Shown piece after piece: positions 42,520-54,322 of a stretch of DNA of 64,000 nucleotides (the first letter of the stretch is position 1; the number at the start of each line of letters is the position of its first letter). The notes under the pieces were generated by a model. That model saw nothing but the letters and a program-made list of their open reading frames with translations. It was not told the DNA's origin and ran no database searches. The position numbers and the translations under genes are program-made. The stretch comes from Serripes groenlandicus (Eukaryota; Mollusca; Bivalvia; Cardiida; Cardiidae): positions 28,125,267 through 28,189,266 of the forward strand of contig JASEVX010000012.1 in NCBI GenBank assembly GCA_031761405.1, written 5' to 3'.

Positions 42520-42650
42520 GAGAGCCAAAGAAAATCATGCGCGCGACTTACAATGACGTCATACAATAATAAATCACATGATACTGTTGTAAGAAAGGTA
42601 AAAACAAAGATGGCGGCGATACTTGGTCCGTGATCTTTTGTGCACAAAAC
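42520..42650. promoter_or_regulatory. Possible regulatory cluster (CRE, E-box, YY1-like)
   Basis: ATGACGTCAT (palindromic CRE) at about 42554-42563, TCACATGAT at about 42574, and AAGATGGCGGCGAT (YY1-like, typical of TATA-less starts) at about 42607. No downstream ORF or splice structure was recognised, so this is only a candidate. Confidence 0.25.
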
Positions 42651-43011
42651 GGTCGCCATTGTAAATGGTTCAATAATTCCTCTCATAAATAACAAATAAG
42701 TGTATTTAAAGAAAAGGGGTCGTTTTTGCTAATTCGATAATAACACATCATGCTGGATAATCATACGCTTTGAAAACAATTAGTCCGTACCAATCACATC
42801 AAATGTATTCGTGCGCTGTGACCGGATCTATTTTATCAGTGGTGTTCAAGATTCGAATCGTATCGTTTTTCAAAGTAAATGTATGTCCGCTTCGATTCCA
42901 TTTAATTGTTACGTATTATCAAACGAAAAGTTGATTTTTCTTTATGATCCCCTCCTTCACAAGCCATTATAATCAGCTCCTAAATACCAATAGACAAGGA
43001 TATTAATGTAC
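42651..43011. other. Stretch without a gene
   Basis: Nothing recognised. Confidence 0.4.
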
Positions 43012-43227
43012 TTAACCGTTTCCCCCTACAGACGTATTCGGACTCATTTAGAAACATTGTGAAAAAGGAATACATTGCTCGTAATGGTCATAATGTGCAA
43101 CATCTCAATTTCCACAAACTTTTCAACTCTATTTTATAATAAAACGTTAATTTTTTAGAGATTTCCATAAGTATGCCTATTTAGTTTCGTCCGATGGGAG
43201 TTTGTTGTATGCGGGAGACGGTTAAGG
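43012..43227 (+). mobile_element. MITE-B, diverged
   Basis: ttaaccgtttccccctacag at left; gtttgttgtatgcgggag and acggttaa at right. Confidence 0.6.
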
Positions 43228-44049
43228 AAGAAGAAACCACGACATGCGAAACCCGAGCTTGTTACATATCTTAAAACCTGGTAGAACTCCGGCCTGTAAA
43301 TGTAGAATGATTCGATAGAAACAATGTTTTATCAAACGACCATTGCTTACCGTTAGGTCATCAGCTAAGAGAAAAATTACATTTCGCATATTTTTGCTTA
43401 CATGCTTTAAAGCGACTGAACTCCAGATACCCAACTGTCGAAAAAAAAAATCCAATTTTAAGAAAATAAGTGTTATTTTTGTATTTGGGGCATTAAAATA
43501 TGATAACTGACATATTACATACCCCTATAATCGGTGAGATTGTCTTGTTTTCGATACCTTTTCCATCGCAAATTCTACCCTGTCAGTAACGGGGTAAGTA
43601 TTTTTAAATAGGAAACCCCTTCATCGGGACAATTGAAAACGACTCAAGTTCACTTTATTGATAAAAAATGATACATTTTCTACTCTGGTTTTACTTGGAT
43701 AACATAAAGAATAACATTTAGGGCGAATTCGAGGTGTTTTGTTTTTTTCGGTTTTTGTTCGTGCCATCTGGATTTCAGTCGCTTTAAAAGCCGTCTGCTG
43801 CAGATTTTTCGTAAGTGGGAAAAGGGTTAGATATTCTAAATACGTTGTATAGCATCAGACTGTCATTATTTGTAGAACGTCGTAATGCTTAGTCTAGCAT
43901 CGTCTTCTAAGAAAACCATTACGTAAGACAATGTAACGTCGGGGAAATTTGAAATATTACCGTTTGATGTAGAACTTTTGGTGAAAGCATTGTTGGGAAA
44001 ATGGAAACTCCTAACATTGTTCCACAATGAATTTCAAAGTAGTATACTA
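43228..44049. other. Stretch with MITE scraps only
   Basis: A MITE right end at 43785-43830 (gccgtctgctgcagattt...gtgggaaaagggtta) and a middle-like piece at 43980-44045. No gene seen. Confidence 0.4.
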
Positions 44050-44259
44050 TTAACTCTTTCGGTGCCGATGTCAATTAACAAGGTTTGCAAACAATGCAGA
44101 TTCAGGTGAGACAGTCGTAAAGAGCTGTCTCCCCTGAAATCTGCAATGTTTGCCACTTAAACATTTAAAAATATTATAAAAAAAAAATAATCCCACTTGG
44201 ACGAAAAATGTAGTGATCACATTTTCAACATGGATGAGTTGACTTTAAGAAAGAGTTAA
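44050..44259. mobile_element. MITE-C
   Basis: TTAA both sides. Left ctctttcggtgccgatg, stem gcagattcaggtgagacag (one arm has a small deletion), right ttaagaaagag. Confidence 0.75.
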
Positions 44260-45344
44260 GATTATTCCTGAGACAGCTGCGAAAAGTGAAAACAAACTTA
44301 TAATTAAGCGTGTCAGGTTAAAACATATAGAAACTATGACAACAATAAAAACAATGCGATGAGAAAATGTATCGAAATTAAAATGAATTGAAAAGTAGCC
44401 ATAACATACACAAATACATGATCTTCTTTACCGAGAGTATCGTTATCTTTCCAAAAGAAAGGATCGGGAGCAGACAGGGGTTAAATTGACTATTAGAAGT
44501 TTAAAAAAACACGAAGACATTTTAGGCAGACGGAGGCGCCATTTTGCTAGATTAAGCAGACGTATAAATATGTATTAATGCGCTGTACTTTTTGAAGTAG
44601 GTTTTTAATACTTGGGTATATAATTTTCTGTTTTCCTAATTCTTTAAGCAGAAAACTAATTAATACACATAAAGTATAAATCATTAACGAAGACACTACT
44701 TTAATCTCCCGTTCACTTACAAACCGTGCACCCGATGCCATAAAGGCGTAAGAATATCTTGTCATGAGAGGTTATTTGGCTTTTTTTGAAGTAAGCCATC
44801 AGAGTCTTCATTTGATGTAAAACCGCGTCAGGCAAACACACGATTTGGAGAATAAACATTTATGCAACAATAGATGTATATATGATGAAAAAGCTACTCC
44901 AACTACATTTGTTGTGTCTTTGTTTTAGTTTTTGCTTGGAGAAAACACATATAGGGCCACTGTTCCCATGTAGGCGGCACACTGAGGGCAGTGGCGAGCC
45001 TGTGTGTATTGTAATGCTTGCCTGGGTCTTCACTGTGCACATGTTATTGGGTCCGTTTGCGTCTGATGCGGAGTTTTGTGTATTATTAGATTAGGCTTTC
45101 GTATCTCAAAGAACTGCGTCAGGCGAAAACCAACCTTCAGGAGGTTAATGGTACCCATGATCACATCGAATACTTGTGTAGATGGTTTCTGGTCCACATC
45201 TTTCTCTAGAGACGTCCTGGACATTTGTACGGACTGATTCGGGGCGGGAAATTTCCTATTCAAGCTGCACAGAGGTCGGTTTTCGGTCCGGCCTGGCTCG
45301 GTTCGGTGTGGAGTCAAAGAGGTAATAAAACACATGTATGCTCG
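44260..45344. other. Stretch without a supported gene
   Basis: A 70-codon ORF at 44882-45094 begins with a hydrophobic MMKKLLQLHLLCLCFSF-type leader, but it has no conserved domain I can recognise and an overlapping minus ORF. gcgtcaggc occurs near 44825 and 45117, hinting at an old duplicated or inverted-end element. No repeat family assigned. Confidence 0.35.
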
Positions 45345-45530
45345 AGATTTACTGTCTCCGACACGTTGTTATACTGTTTATTCGTAAAAGAGATATATCT
45401 CTTAAACATAGAAAGAGATATCTTCAATTTTGAGAGATATCTCATAACCAGTAATAGATTTGCCCTTGATTTTGAGGATATCTCTCTCAATCACAAACTC
45501 TTCCGGGTTATTTATCTAAGTTAGAGGGCA
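45345..45530. mobile_element. AGATATCTC-rich element (copy 1)
   Basis: atactgtttattcgtaaaag at left, gagatatatctc / gagatatctc palindromes repeated, gttatttatctaagttag at right. Same plan as 62145-62706. Confidence 0.55.
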
Positions 45531-45614
45531 GGCCGGTCTTTTTCCGCACTTGAACATATTAAACCAGTGGTGTATATCCTTGAGCACCGCTAAAATAGAC
45601 GAGTACTGATTGCG

Positions 45615-46800
45615 TTACGGTAGATCTTCTTGGAGCATTGGTTAATTACATGTGTAATTATTGCTGTAAGGTTATTTTCTTTGAGCACCGCTCATAAACA
45701 TGTATACTTCTTATGCTTATGTTGTTTTTTTAGCACCTCTCATATACATGTGTAATTATTGCGGTAAGGTTGGTTTTCTTTGAGCACCGCTCATATATAT
45801 GTGTATTTATTGCGGTAATTTTTTTTTTTTTTTTTAGCACCTCTCATATACATGTGTAGTTATTACGCTAAGGTTGGTTTTCTTTGAGCACCGCTCATAT
45901 ACATGTGTAATTATTACGCTAAGGTTGGTTTTGTTTTGAGCACCTCTCATATACATGTGTAATTATTACATAAAGGTTGGTTTTCTTTGAGCACCTCTCA
46001 TATACATGTGTAATTATTACATAAAAGTTGGTTTTCTTTGAGCACCTCTCATATACATGTGTTATTATTACATACAGGTTGGTTTTCTTTGAGCACCGCT
46101 CATATACATGTGTAATTATTACGCTAAGGTTGGTTTTCTTTGAGCACATCTCATATACATGTGTAATTATTACGCTAAGGTTGGTTTTCTTTGAGCACCG
46201 TTCATATACATGTGTAATTATTACGCTAAGGTTGGTTTTCTGTGAGCACCGCTCATATGTGTAATTATTACGCTAAGGTTGGTTTTCTTTGAGCACATCT
46301 CATATACATGTGTAATTATTACGCTAAGGTTGGTTTTCTTTGAGCACATCTCATATACATGTGTAATTATTACGCTAAGTTTGGTTTTCTTTGAGCACCG
46401 TTCATATACATGTGTAATTATTACGCTAAGGTTGGTTTTCTGTGAGCACCGCTCATATACATGTGTAATTATTACGCTAAGGCTGGTTTTCTTTGAGCAC
46501 ATCTCATATACATGTGTAATTATTACGCTAAGGTTGGTTTTCTTTGAGCACCGTTCATATACATGTGTAATTATGACGCTAAGGTTGGTTTTCTGTGAGC
46601 ACCTCTCATATACATGTGTAATTATTACGCTAAGGTTGGTTTTCTTTGAGCACCGCTCATATACATGTGTAATTATTACGCTAAGGTTGGTTTTCTTTGA
46701 GCACCTCTCATATATATGTGTAATTATTACGCTGAGATTGGTTTTCTTTGAGCACCGCTCATATACATGTGTAATTATTACATAAAGGTTGGTTTTCTTC
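45615..46800. repeat. 51-bp tandem array (about 23 units)
   Basis: Unit: aaggttggttttctttgagc + accgctcatatacatgtg + taattattacgct. Since 51 is divisible by 3 and several frames lack stops, long repetitive ORFs (17-residue periods, up to 168 codons) arise on both strands; these are not genes. Unit-like fragments recur at 48070-48118 and 62820-62855. Confidence 0.93.
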
Positions 46801-46877
46801 GCATCATTTAGTTTTATTTTGTTGCTAGACCCTAAATCGGGAGCAATGCCCTCTAATTTAGTTGGTTTGGAGACTTG

Positions 46878-47035
46878 GTGCAGTGGCGGAGCCTACCTCG
46901 TGTCCCTAAGGTCCCGGGTTTGATTCTCGTGAGGTGGCAGCACCGGTTCCGTTTTCAGGGATCAGATGTCAAGAGTGGTTAATATAAGTTGTAAGAACCG
47001 TTCGCTTCACATTCAATGTAAACTAAATAAGTATT
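46878..47035 (+). mobile_element. SINE-G
   Basis: ggtgcagtggcggagcctac (A-box region), GGTCCCGGGTTTGATTCTCG (B box), ttaatataagttgtaag tail. Confidence 0.65.
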
Positions 47036-47771
47036 AACTAAAAGTTAAGCTGTCTTGAGCATCCTTTAAAGTTTAAAGACGTCGTGAATTTGTTAACGAA
47101 ATTAATAATAAAATGTCTAATTACATGTAAAACTAAGTGCTTCTTATATCTGTCCCACATAGCCAATTTATTTCCACTTTCGTCATTTCTAAAACGCAAA
47201 TGTCCTTACATTCAAGTTCATATAAATAAACAAGTTTAATTAGTATCTACAGACGACATTTTTTTTTTACGCAAAGTCGTCTGTTGAAGAAAGAACTCAC
47301 CACGTGATAAAAACATCAGAGGTATTTTCCCAGACCTGCCTCGTTTTGAGCCACTTAAGAATCACTTTTATCCTTCGCATATCCATTAGACGCTAATTAT
47401 ATTAATTTTACTAATTTGAATGACATCATGACCGTGAATAGATGTTTTTGTTCAGAGAGGAAAGGTCAAGCACTACTTCGTAAGACTCTTAGCCCGATGT
47501 ACTTGTGTCATAATCTGATTAACCGTTAGCCCGGCATGACATTTTTATTGTCAGATCCTAACAACTGGAAGTGTATATGGCGGCGCTCCGTGGTGAAGAC
47601 TCAACCGCTAGGCATTTGCGATTAGTATATATCCTGATCAGCTACTGAATCCTCTCAGTCTTATCTGAATCTGCATTGTTGGCCAATAAGACATAGAAGG
47701 TTCCTAGTAGCTTCTGTAATTTAAGGAGTATATATTTGTGTATACTGGATCTGTTGGTTTAGAAGAACAGC
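47036..47771. other. Stretch without a gene
   Basis: A short cagacgac...gtcgtctg inverted pair at 47250-47285 (MITE scrap). Otherwise nothing seen. Confidence 0.4.
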
Positions 47772-48054
47772 CAGGGTCCAATTCCACCAACATTACTTAG
47801 TGCTAAGTAATACTTAAATACTTAAAGGCATAATTCATGATTTTTGTTTCCCTAATATTTTGTAATACATGAATTGTGAAATAAATTTAAGTATATGACT
47901 AAATGGACATAAATAGTTACCTCGCTGACAAATAATTATTTTTAAGAAAAGAAATTGTTTGCCATTATTATTAGGGAAACAAAAATCATGAAATATGCGT
48001 TTAAGTATTTAAGTATTACTTAGCACTAAGTAATGTTGATGGAATTGGACCCCG
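47772..48054. mobile_element. N element: 85-bp terminal inverted repeats
   Basis: Left CAGGGTCCAATTCCACCAAC, right inverse of ATGGAATTGGACCCCG. The arms stay paired through ttacttagtgctaagtaata and catgatttttgtttccctaa, with a central loop of about 110 bp. No matching 8-bp flank (agaacagc versus gtcttatt). Terminal CAGGG is hAT-like; inference. Confidence 0.8.
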
Positions 48055-48069
48055 GTCTTATTATCCTTG

Positions 48070-48118
48070 TGTATGTATTACGTTAAGGTTGGTTTTCACG
48101 GAGCACCGTTCATATACA
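48070..48118. repeat. Single dispersed 51-bp array unit
   Basis: tgtattacgttaaggttggt...cacggagcaccgttcatatac, matching one unit of the 45.6-46.8 kb array. Confidence 0.7.
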
Positions 48119-48290
48119 ATCCAGCCTGTGTTTAAAGACCATCCATGGGAAGAGAACACTCTGGTCTTCGTTCACAGGTGGTCTTTAATTACAAGATGAT
48201 TAATGCAAAAGATGAATTATTTGGAAGTTAATAAGCGTGGTTGCTATAGACAGGTAATTGCTAGACAAAAGTGGTCTTTAACACAGGTTT
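48116..48290. mobile_element. Family I element
   Basis: cagcctgtgtttaaagacca at left, gtggtctttaattacaag, right aagtggtctttaacacagg. Well-preserved ends. Confidence 0.65.
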
Positions 48291-48369
48291 GCTAGTACAT
48301 TTATTTTTCAAGTCTGCAAAGTTTCACGAATTCAGATAACAATTCATTTTCACTTGGTATAACTATTAC

Positions 48370-48746
48370 ACGTTCCTACACTCTATTCCAGTCTAGTAAC
48401 GTTCCTACACTCTATTCCAGTCTAGTAACGTTCATACACTCTATTACAGTTTAGTTACGTTCCTACACTCTATTACAGTCTAGTTACGTTCCTACACTAT
48501 ATTACAGTCTAGTTACGTTCCTACACTCTATTACAGTCTAGTAACGTTCCTACACTATATTACAGTCTAGTAACGTTCCTACACTCTATTACAGTCTAGT
48601 TACGTTCCTACACAATATTACAGTCTAGTTACGTTCCTACACTCTATTGCAGTCTAGTTACGTTCCTACAATATATTACAGTCTAGTAACGTTCCTACAC
48701 TATATTACAGTCTAGTAACGTTACTACACTCTAGTACAGTCTAGTA
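48370..48746. repeat. 29-bp tandem array (13 units)
   Basis: acgttcctacactctattac + agtctagtt; unit starts 48370 and 48399, then regularly. Variants taac/ttac and tctat/atat. Confidence 0.92.
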
Positions 48747-48917
48747 ACTTAAATGAAAATGTACTCACTACGTCTACATGCTGTTTAAAGAATATCAGTT
48801 TTTGAGGCATTACTCAAAATATAATAAATGTATTTATATCATGTTATGTTTTATGGGCCGGTGGTCTAAGAACTAGTACTTTTCCATAAACAATATTGAC
48901 ATTTGTCATAAAAATGT

Positions 48918-49147
48918 TTGAACACTTTCCCACTTACAGACGAGTTTTGATGCATCTGCAGAAGACGTCTTTTGAAAACATTGTGGCAAAAGGAGACATT
49001 TCTCATGATGAACACTTTTTACTTTTGCATCATGTTTTTCAACTGTATTCAATGATTAAATTATCTTATTTAGAGATGTCCCACTTATCTGCGTAGATGT
49101 TTTCTCAGTCGTCTGCTGCAGATTTATCGTATGTGGGAAAGGGTTGA
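48918..49147 (+). mobile_element. MITE-B, full length
   Basis: gaacactttcccacttacag at left; gtatgtgggaaagggttgaa at right. 230 bp; both terminal TTAAs mutated. Confidence 0.75.
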
Positions 49148-49502
49148 ACGTCCATCTGATAACACATTAGATTAAAGAAAATGTTATTTTATATAGCAGC
49201 CCCCGTACCGTAGTTTTCTTGCTTTATGAGGAATATAATTCAAAGAGAAAACGTGTTCGAATCCCAGTTTTTGACACCAAAATCACTTGCATTCCATGGG
49301 TTATTTAGTGGTTATAGTGTATAGTGGCTGCATAGTAATGTGGATGGGAATTTGACGTATACAAAGATTCCCCTTTTCCAATTTAAGAGTAACTGGAATG
49401 CAGGGAGGTACCAGGAAGATACACACCGGTCAGTATTGATACCTCTTCCAGACAAATCGCGATATGGCATGCGTACAAAATATATGTTAAACATACCCAG
49501 AA

Positions 49503-49655
49503 TATGCATTGATTCAATGATTGATTCAATGATTGATTCAATGATTGATTCAATGATTGATTGAATGGTGTTTTACGCCGCTTTCAATATATTTTCAGCT
49601 ATATCACGGAGGTGGACACTCTACCCCCACACCACCGAGGCAGTAAATATGCATT
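49503..49655 (-). mobile_element. SINE-E deletion derivative with expanded tail
   Basis: Tail as a 12-bp tandem (attgattcaatg, about five units, 49507-49566), gtgttttacgccgctttc, agctatatcacgg, then directly the A-box half of the head (aggtggacactctacc...accaccgaggcag). The body and B box are gone. Confidence 0.7.
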
Positions 49656-50023
49656 GACATGTATAATGTTGACCAGCACGACACCCCGACGTAAACGTAA
49701 TTGAAAAGGGTTTTGTAAAGAGAGGATGGCGGCAGCATAATACCGTGAACCTCTTTCACGTGATGCTTTCCCGGTGTTGTTGGCAGTCACATCAGCAAGC
49801 ATTTTACGATACTCTTTGAGGACTCAGGTTCTGTGTCGACCCGTTATTGCAGCGAATGGCGGAAAACTCGATCCTAAATTTATAATTGATATTGATAAGT
49901 AACTTGTATATGAAGCAGCCACCAAGATGTGATTCAAAATTCGACTGCTGAACACAGGTAGCTACTTAATATATGTCAAATAAAGACGAATATGTTATTA
50001 TGTTATGTGGTGTTATATTCAAA

Positions 50024-50252
50024 TGGCTGCTTAATACAAGGTGACTGCTTAATACAAGGTGGCTGCTTAATACAAGGTGGCTGCTTAATACAAGATGACT
50101 GCTTAATACAAGGTGACTGCTTAATACAAGGTGACTGCTTAATACAAGGTGACTGCTTACTACAAGGTGGCTGCTTAATACAAGGTGACTGCTTAATACA
50201 AGGTGACTGCTTAATACAAGGTGGGTGCTTAATACAAGGTGACTGCTTAACA
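50024..50252. repeat. 18-bp tandem array (about 13 units)
   Basis: tgactgcttaatacaagg with tggctg and tgggtg variants. Open frames on both strands are by-products. Confidence 0.92.
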
Positions 50253-50293
50253 ACAGTGACCGCTACACAAGTTTGACTTCATGTGTTTTAATT

Positions 50294-50321
50294 GGGGGGG
50301 GGGGGGGGGGGGGGGTGGGGG
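50294..50321. repeat. Poly(G) tract
   Basis: Twenty-two G, one T, then five G. Capable of forming a G-quadruplex; a likely sequencing or assembly trouble spot. Confidence 0.9.
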
Positions 50322-50519
50322 TAAATAAAGTTAACTGTAAAGGTGATCCAAGATCTGTAGCCAGTGTCAATCTAATTTACTTGAAAATACCTAAATATAC
50401 TACATGTAACTCCAAAACGTAATTGTTGTCTACCTACATTACTAATACGTCAGCTGTCCTACCAACAGCGGATTCATTATTGTCTCCTCTGTCAGAGACA
50501 CTCTCTGTTCATGTTGATG

Positions 50520-50760
50520 AACCGCCACGGGGGTGTAGTGGTAGAGCGTCTGCCTCGGTTAAGGGGGGTCAAGGGTTTCGATCCCCAACCAGGTCATACC
50601 AAATACATGTATTTAAAAATCGTAGTAATGACTCAACAGTGTGTGGTAAGCATAACGACTTGTTGTCAGGATAAATGGACCAATAGTATTGGTAATTTAC
50701 ACAGGAAACGCCGTGATATAACTGAAAATTGATGAAAGCGACCAAACAGCTACACAAAAA
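50520..50760 (+). mobile_element. SINE-E with head
   Basis: GGGTGTAGTGGTAGAGCG (A box), aagggtttcgatcccc (B box), ggtcataccaaatacatg, ggaaacgccgtgatataact. Tail eroded. Confidence 0.82.
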
Positions 50761-52322
50761 AATAAAATACATTATTGCCGAAAACAGCCAATGTTTATAG
50801 AAAATACCACTTAACACTTTTGGTAAGGGCAGGCATGGCAATAAAACACGGCGTTACCGCGTAAATGCGTTCGTTGCTATGGGTGACATCTAAACAATGG
50901 ATGTACTGTTCTTAAACACTGTCCTTTGACCAAGGCGTTTCGAAATGTAAATCTTCGTCCATTTAAATATATAAAGTGTTCAGTAGGTTAATGCCAATGT
51001 GCATTTATTGATATTAATTTTCTTAAATGTGCATAGGTATATTAATGATATACTTATGTGACGTCACTTTTAACGACCAACTGCTTCTTCCTTATTTCAA
51101 GCGTAGAAAGAGAATGTATATGCTGCTTTCTGAATGAAAACGAAATCACGGAGGAAAGCAATCGGACCGAGAAATCTCGAGATTTGAAGACAATTTGTCT
51201 ACATTTAAGTGTCTCCCTCTATCATATCGTGTTTTATGTGGTTTGTAAAACTAAGTGGTACTTGACGTTTCGAGGGGTTCGAATGGTTATGGTGCCGAAT
51301 AAATGGTACGAAAGGAACAGGTGGTGATGAGATGAATTGACAATTCGGAGACGTCTAGTTGACGGATATTTAGTATTTACTGGTGTTTTTCTTCTTTTTT
51401 TTTTTGTATTGAGTCTATCAAAACAAGTCACGCCATAATGGAAACCGAACTGTGTACACTTTCCTCTGGAAAAGACCCAGATCACCCCCAAAGCTCTGAC
51501 CGAATTGTCATAAATCTTCTTGATATTAAAATATTATAGAAATGGATGGTCATTCAGTAATTTCGGATTTACGCCACAATCTACTTCTTTGTTGTGTGTG
51601 TATTGATCATATGTATGTGACCTAAGGGGCGTTTAATAATTTTATGATTTAGCATTATTTTGATGATCTGAGATCAATTGTAAAATATGCGTGCACAAAT
51701 ATGGATATGTTAAAGGGATGACAAAACGCCTAACGCATATGGGTAAAGTCCTCATAATGGCGTTAGCGTTTTGCCTCAAATGGTGACTTCGAGGGGAGGT
51801 AAACCAGTAATTGCGATGGGTTTTCGCGGACATGTAAAACTTTACTATTGCCATCAAAACTTGTGCATACCACGTGATACAGCGCGATCGACGAAGCATC
51901 CTTTACAGATATGCTTTCTATCAAAACGTGTTAAAATGAAAAAGAATAAAAAACAATACGATCTGAATTACGTTGGCGCGTCAAGACATGACTTCAAACT
52001 ATATAATGTGACGTAGCACCCTGAATAACCTACGTAGGCAGCATGTGACCCGATATAGATTTTCTGCCCTTACTTACGTGTGGCAGAATACCTGCCAGAG
52101 AGCCAAGGATCCAAATGGAAACTGCTTAACAGAAGTTTGGAACCTTCTACGACTAATCGGCGAACAGTGTAGAGTCAGATCAGAATGTGCAGTTGTTGGT
52201 TACATCAGCGAATAGTGGGGACTTTGCTTACCCGAAGTCTCAGCACAGCCTTTACAGTCAGTGCCAATAATTGTAAAACGTGACGATTTCACTCTATGGA
52301 CCTCTGTGTAATGCATAATGGT
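50761..52322. other. Stretch without a supported gene
   Basis: About 1.5 kb with no recognised repeat. A TGACGTCA site lies at 51059-51066. ORFs of 81-89 codons (51058-51327, 51771-52016) have no recognisable domain. Confidence 0.35.
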
Positions 52323-52590
52323 TTTGATTGATTGAATCCGAGTTATCATCGTGTTCAACAATTCTTCTTTATTTCCCGGGGACCAGTTCACCTACGAATT
52401 TTCTTCTTGGCTTTTTCGCACCAGCACTCCACGTAAAGGTCCTTCCAAACAACTGGCTGCTATACCACATAGACTGTTAACCCATTGGGGGAAAATGAAT
52501 GACGTCTGCAGCATTGACATTTATATCATGTCTGAAAAGATGTTGGCCGATGTTGAGTTCGGCCTACTTGGTAGTCGGGGATTCACAGAC
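52323..52590 (-). mobile_element. SINE-D, old copy
   Basis: gattgattgaatccgag, ccagttcacctacg, caccagcactccacgtaaag, tatgtttggccgatg-like head junction and gttgagttcggcc (B-box remnant). Confidence 0.6.
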
Positions 52591-53355
52591 ACCTCTTTTC
52601 CGTCTGAAGAGGCCGCTATAAAAGTACCTCCTGACAAAGTGTCGTGAATATCATCTAAAACATGACGAATGTCTAGGCTGTCAAAGTAAACTACTAAATT
52701 AATCCAAAAACGACTAGTTAAAGAGGAACTAAAATGACAATTTTTGAAAGGAAAATAGGCTGCTTTAAATCTCATAACCAATATCAATAGACGAGAGTCT
52801 TGGTACGAAAATGTGTGTTGAAGTGGAATGCAAAACTTTAATACAGGTAATATCCTTTGACTATCAAAGCTATGAATAAACATGAATATGCATGACTATG
52901 CTTGCAGTTTCCGGGTCACATTTTGCAATCGTAAAGAGTGAAAACAGCGAGGATAAGTATACATTGGTTTTCTTTGATCAACGGCTTCTTCAATGTTCTC
53001 CGTTGATATTTTATTGATAAAATTGAGAAAAATGATCGGAAATATGAATAAAGGGTTGAAAGACGTCATAAAAATCACCAGACTGATGGGAAATAAACGC
53101 ACGGTTGTATTAACGCGAATTCTCGTCTGGCCCGAGAACAAAACACGTTATGGTCCGGAATAAACACGCACTCGAATAAACTTGGTGTACAAGTACATGT
53201 ATACCGCACGGCAGTTTACGGGGCAATTTCAACTCTTTCTTTCTCTGTCAAAGCATCGTGGTTGTTGACAGAATACAGACGAAAATAGAAAATCATAAAA
53301 ATTGCAATTAGGTCACCAAACCTACATTGCCTTTTGTCCAGGCAGTGTTGTTTGT
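52591..53355. other. Stretch without a gene
   Basis: Contains gttaaagaggaactaaaatg near 52719. The 120-codon minus ORF (52521-52883) overlaps the SINE and shows no domain. Confidence 0.4.
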
Positions 53356-53590
53356 ATGGCGGGTTTTGTTTCGCCGTTTTCAACACGATTTAAGTAATAT
53401 CACGGCGTTTCCTTGGAGAATAACCAGTACTACCGGTATTTATGTAATGCTATCCCTGCAACCTTGAGCGCAAGAGATGAAAGCCAGTCAGCACCTTTCT
53501 TATCTCTAAAATATGACCCGAGCAGGGATCGAAGTCTGGTCTCCCGTTCCCGAGGTAAGCGTCTTACCACTACACCACGGAGACGATCCG
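53356..53590 (-). mobile_element. SINE-E with head
   Basis: gttttgtttcgccgttttc, atatcacggcgtttccttgg, then minus-strand B box (gggatcgaagtc) and A box (gcgtcttaccactacacc). Confidence 0.78.
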
Positions 53591-53645
53591 AGGCAGGGTC
53601 AATCGATACAAAAGATTACCAGGGAGTAAGAAATGTGTTGTAAAT

Positions 53646-53858
53646 TTAACTCTTTCAGTGCCGAATTTCTTAAAGTCGACTCTTCAATATTGAAAATTAG
53701 ACCACTTCGTTTTTCGACCAACAGGAAATTCGGTAAAATTTAATGTCAAAGTGGCATTCAATGCAGAGTGCAGGATAGACAGCTCGTTATGAGCTGTCTT
53801 ACCTGATTTTGCATTGTTTTCAAAAGACTTTAATTGCCTTTAGCAGCAAAATGGTTAA
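53646..53858. mobile_element. MITE-C, diverged
   Basis: TTAA both sides. Left ctctttcagtgccgaatt, palindrome gacagctcgttatgagctgt, right end worn (agcagcaaaatgg). Confidence 0.75.
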
Positions 53859-54122
53859 TGCTACGATACATTCGATAACAATACATGCAAAACGTTACTT
53901 TTATGTTTATAAATAACCTACATTCTAACGAGTACCAGAAATCCAAGTTCGTAAGTAAGAACTAGATTTTATACATGTACTTTGCAATAATATAAATTGT
54001 ATATGCTATTGTGATTATATTACTGGATTGTTATCAATAGACTTTTAATTTATTTCATGTGGTTACCAACTTTTGTATTTCGTAATTTCTGGTTTCGTAT
54101 TATTTTAAAAACAAGAAAACTG
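53859..54122. other. AT-rich stretch before the gap
   Basis: Nothing recognised. Confidence 0.4.
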
Positions 54123-54322
54123 NNNNNNNNNNNNNNNNNNNNNNNNNNNNNNNNNNNNNNNNNNNNNNNNNNNNNNNNNNNNNNNNNNNNNNNNNNNNNN
54201 NNNNNNNNNNNNNNNNNNNNNNNNNNNNNNNNNNNNNNNNNNNNNNNNNNNNNNNNNNNNNNNNNNNNNNNNNNNNNNNNNNNNNNNNNNNNNNNNNNNN
54301 NNNNNNNNNNNNNNNNNNNNNN
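54123..54322. other. Assembly gap (200 N)
   Basis: Exactly 200 unresolved bases; a placeholder length. ORFs running through it are artefacts. Confidence 0.99.

Noticed and set aside
44882..45094. Possible small secreted peptide (hydrophobic N-terminus)
   Set aside because: The leader is attractive, but there is no conserved mature region, no splice context and an overlapping opposite ORF; hydrophobic starts are common in AT-rich frames.
46279..46785. 168-codon ORF of 17-residue repeats
   Set aside because: Entirely the product of the 51-bp tandem array, whose period is a multiple of three; a similar ORF is open on the other strand and there is no start context or domain.
49966..50276. 94-95 codon repetitive ORFs on both strands
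   Set aside because: By-products of the 18-bp tandem array.
52521..52883. 120-codon minus-strand ORF
   Set aside because: Overlaps an old SINE-D and AT-rich sequence; no recognisable motif.
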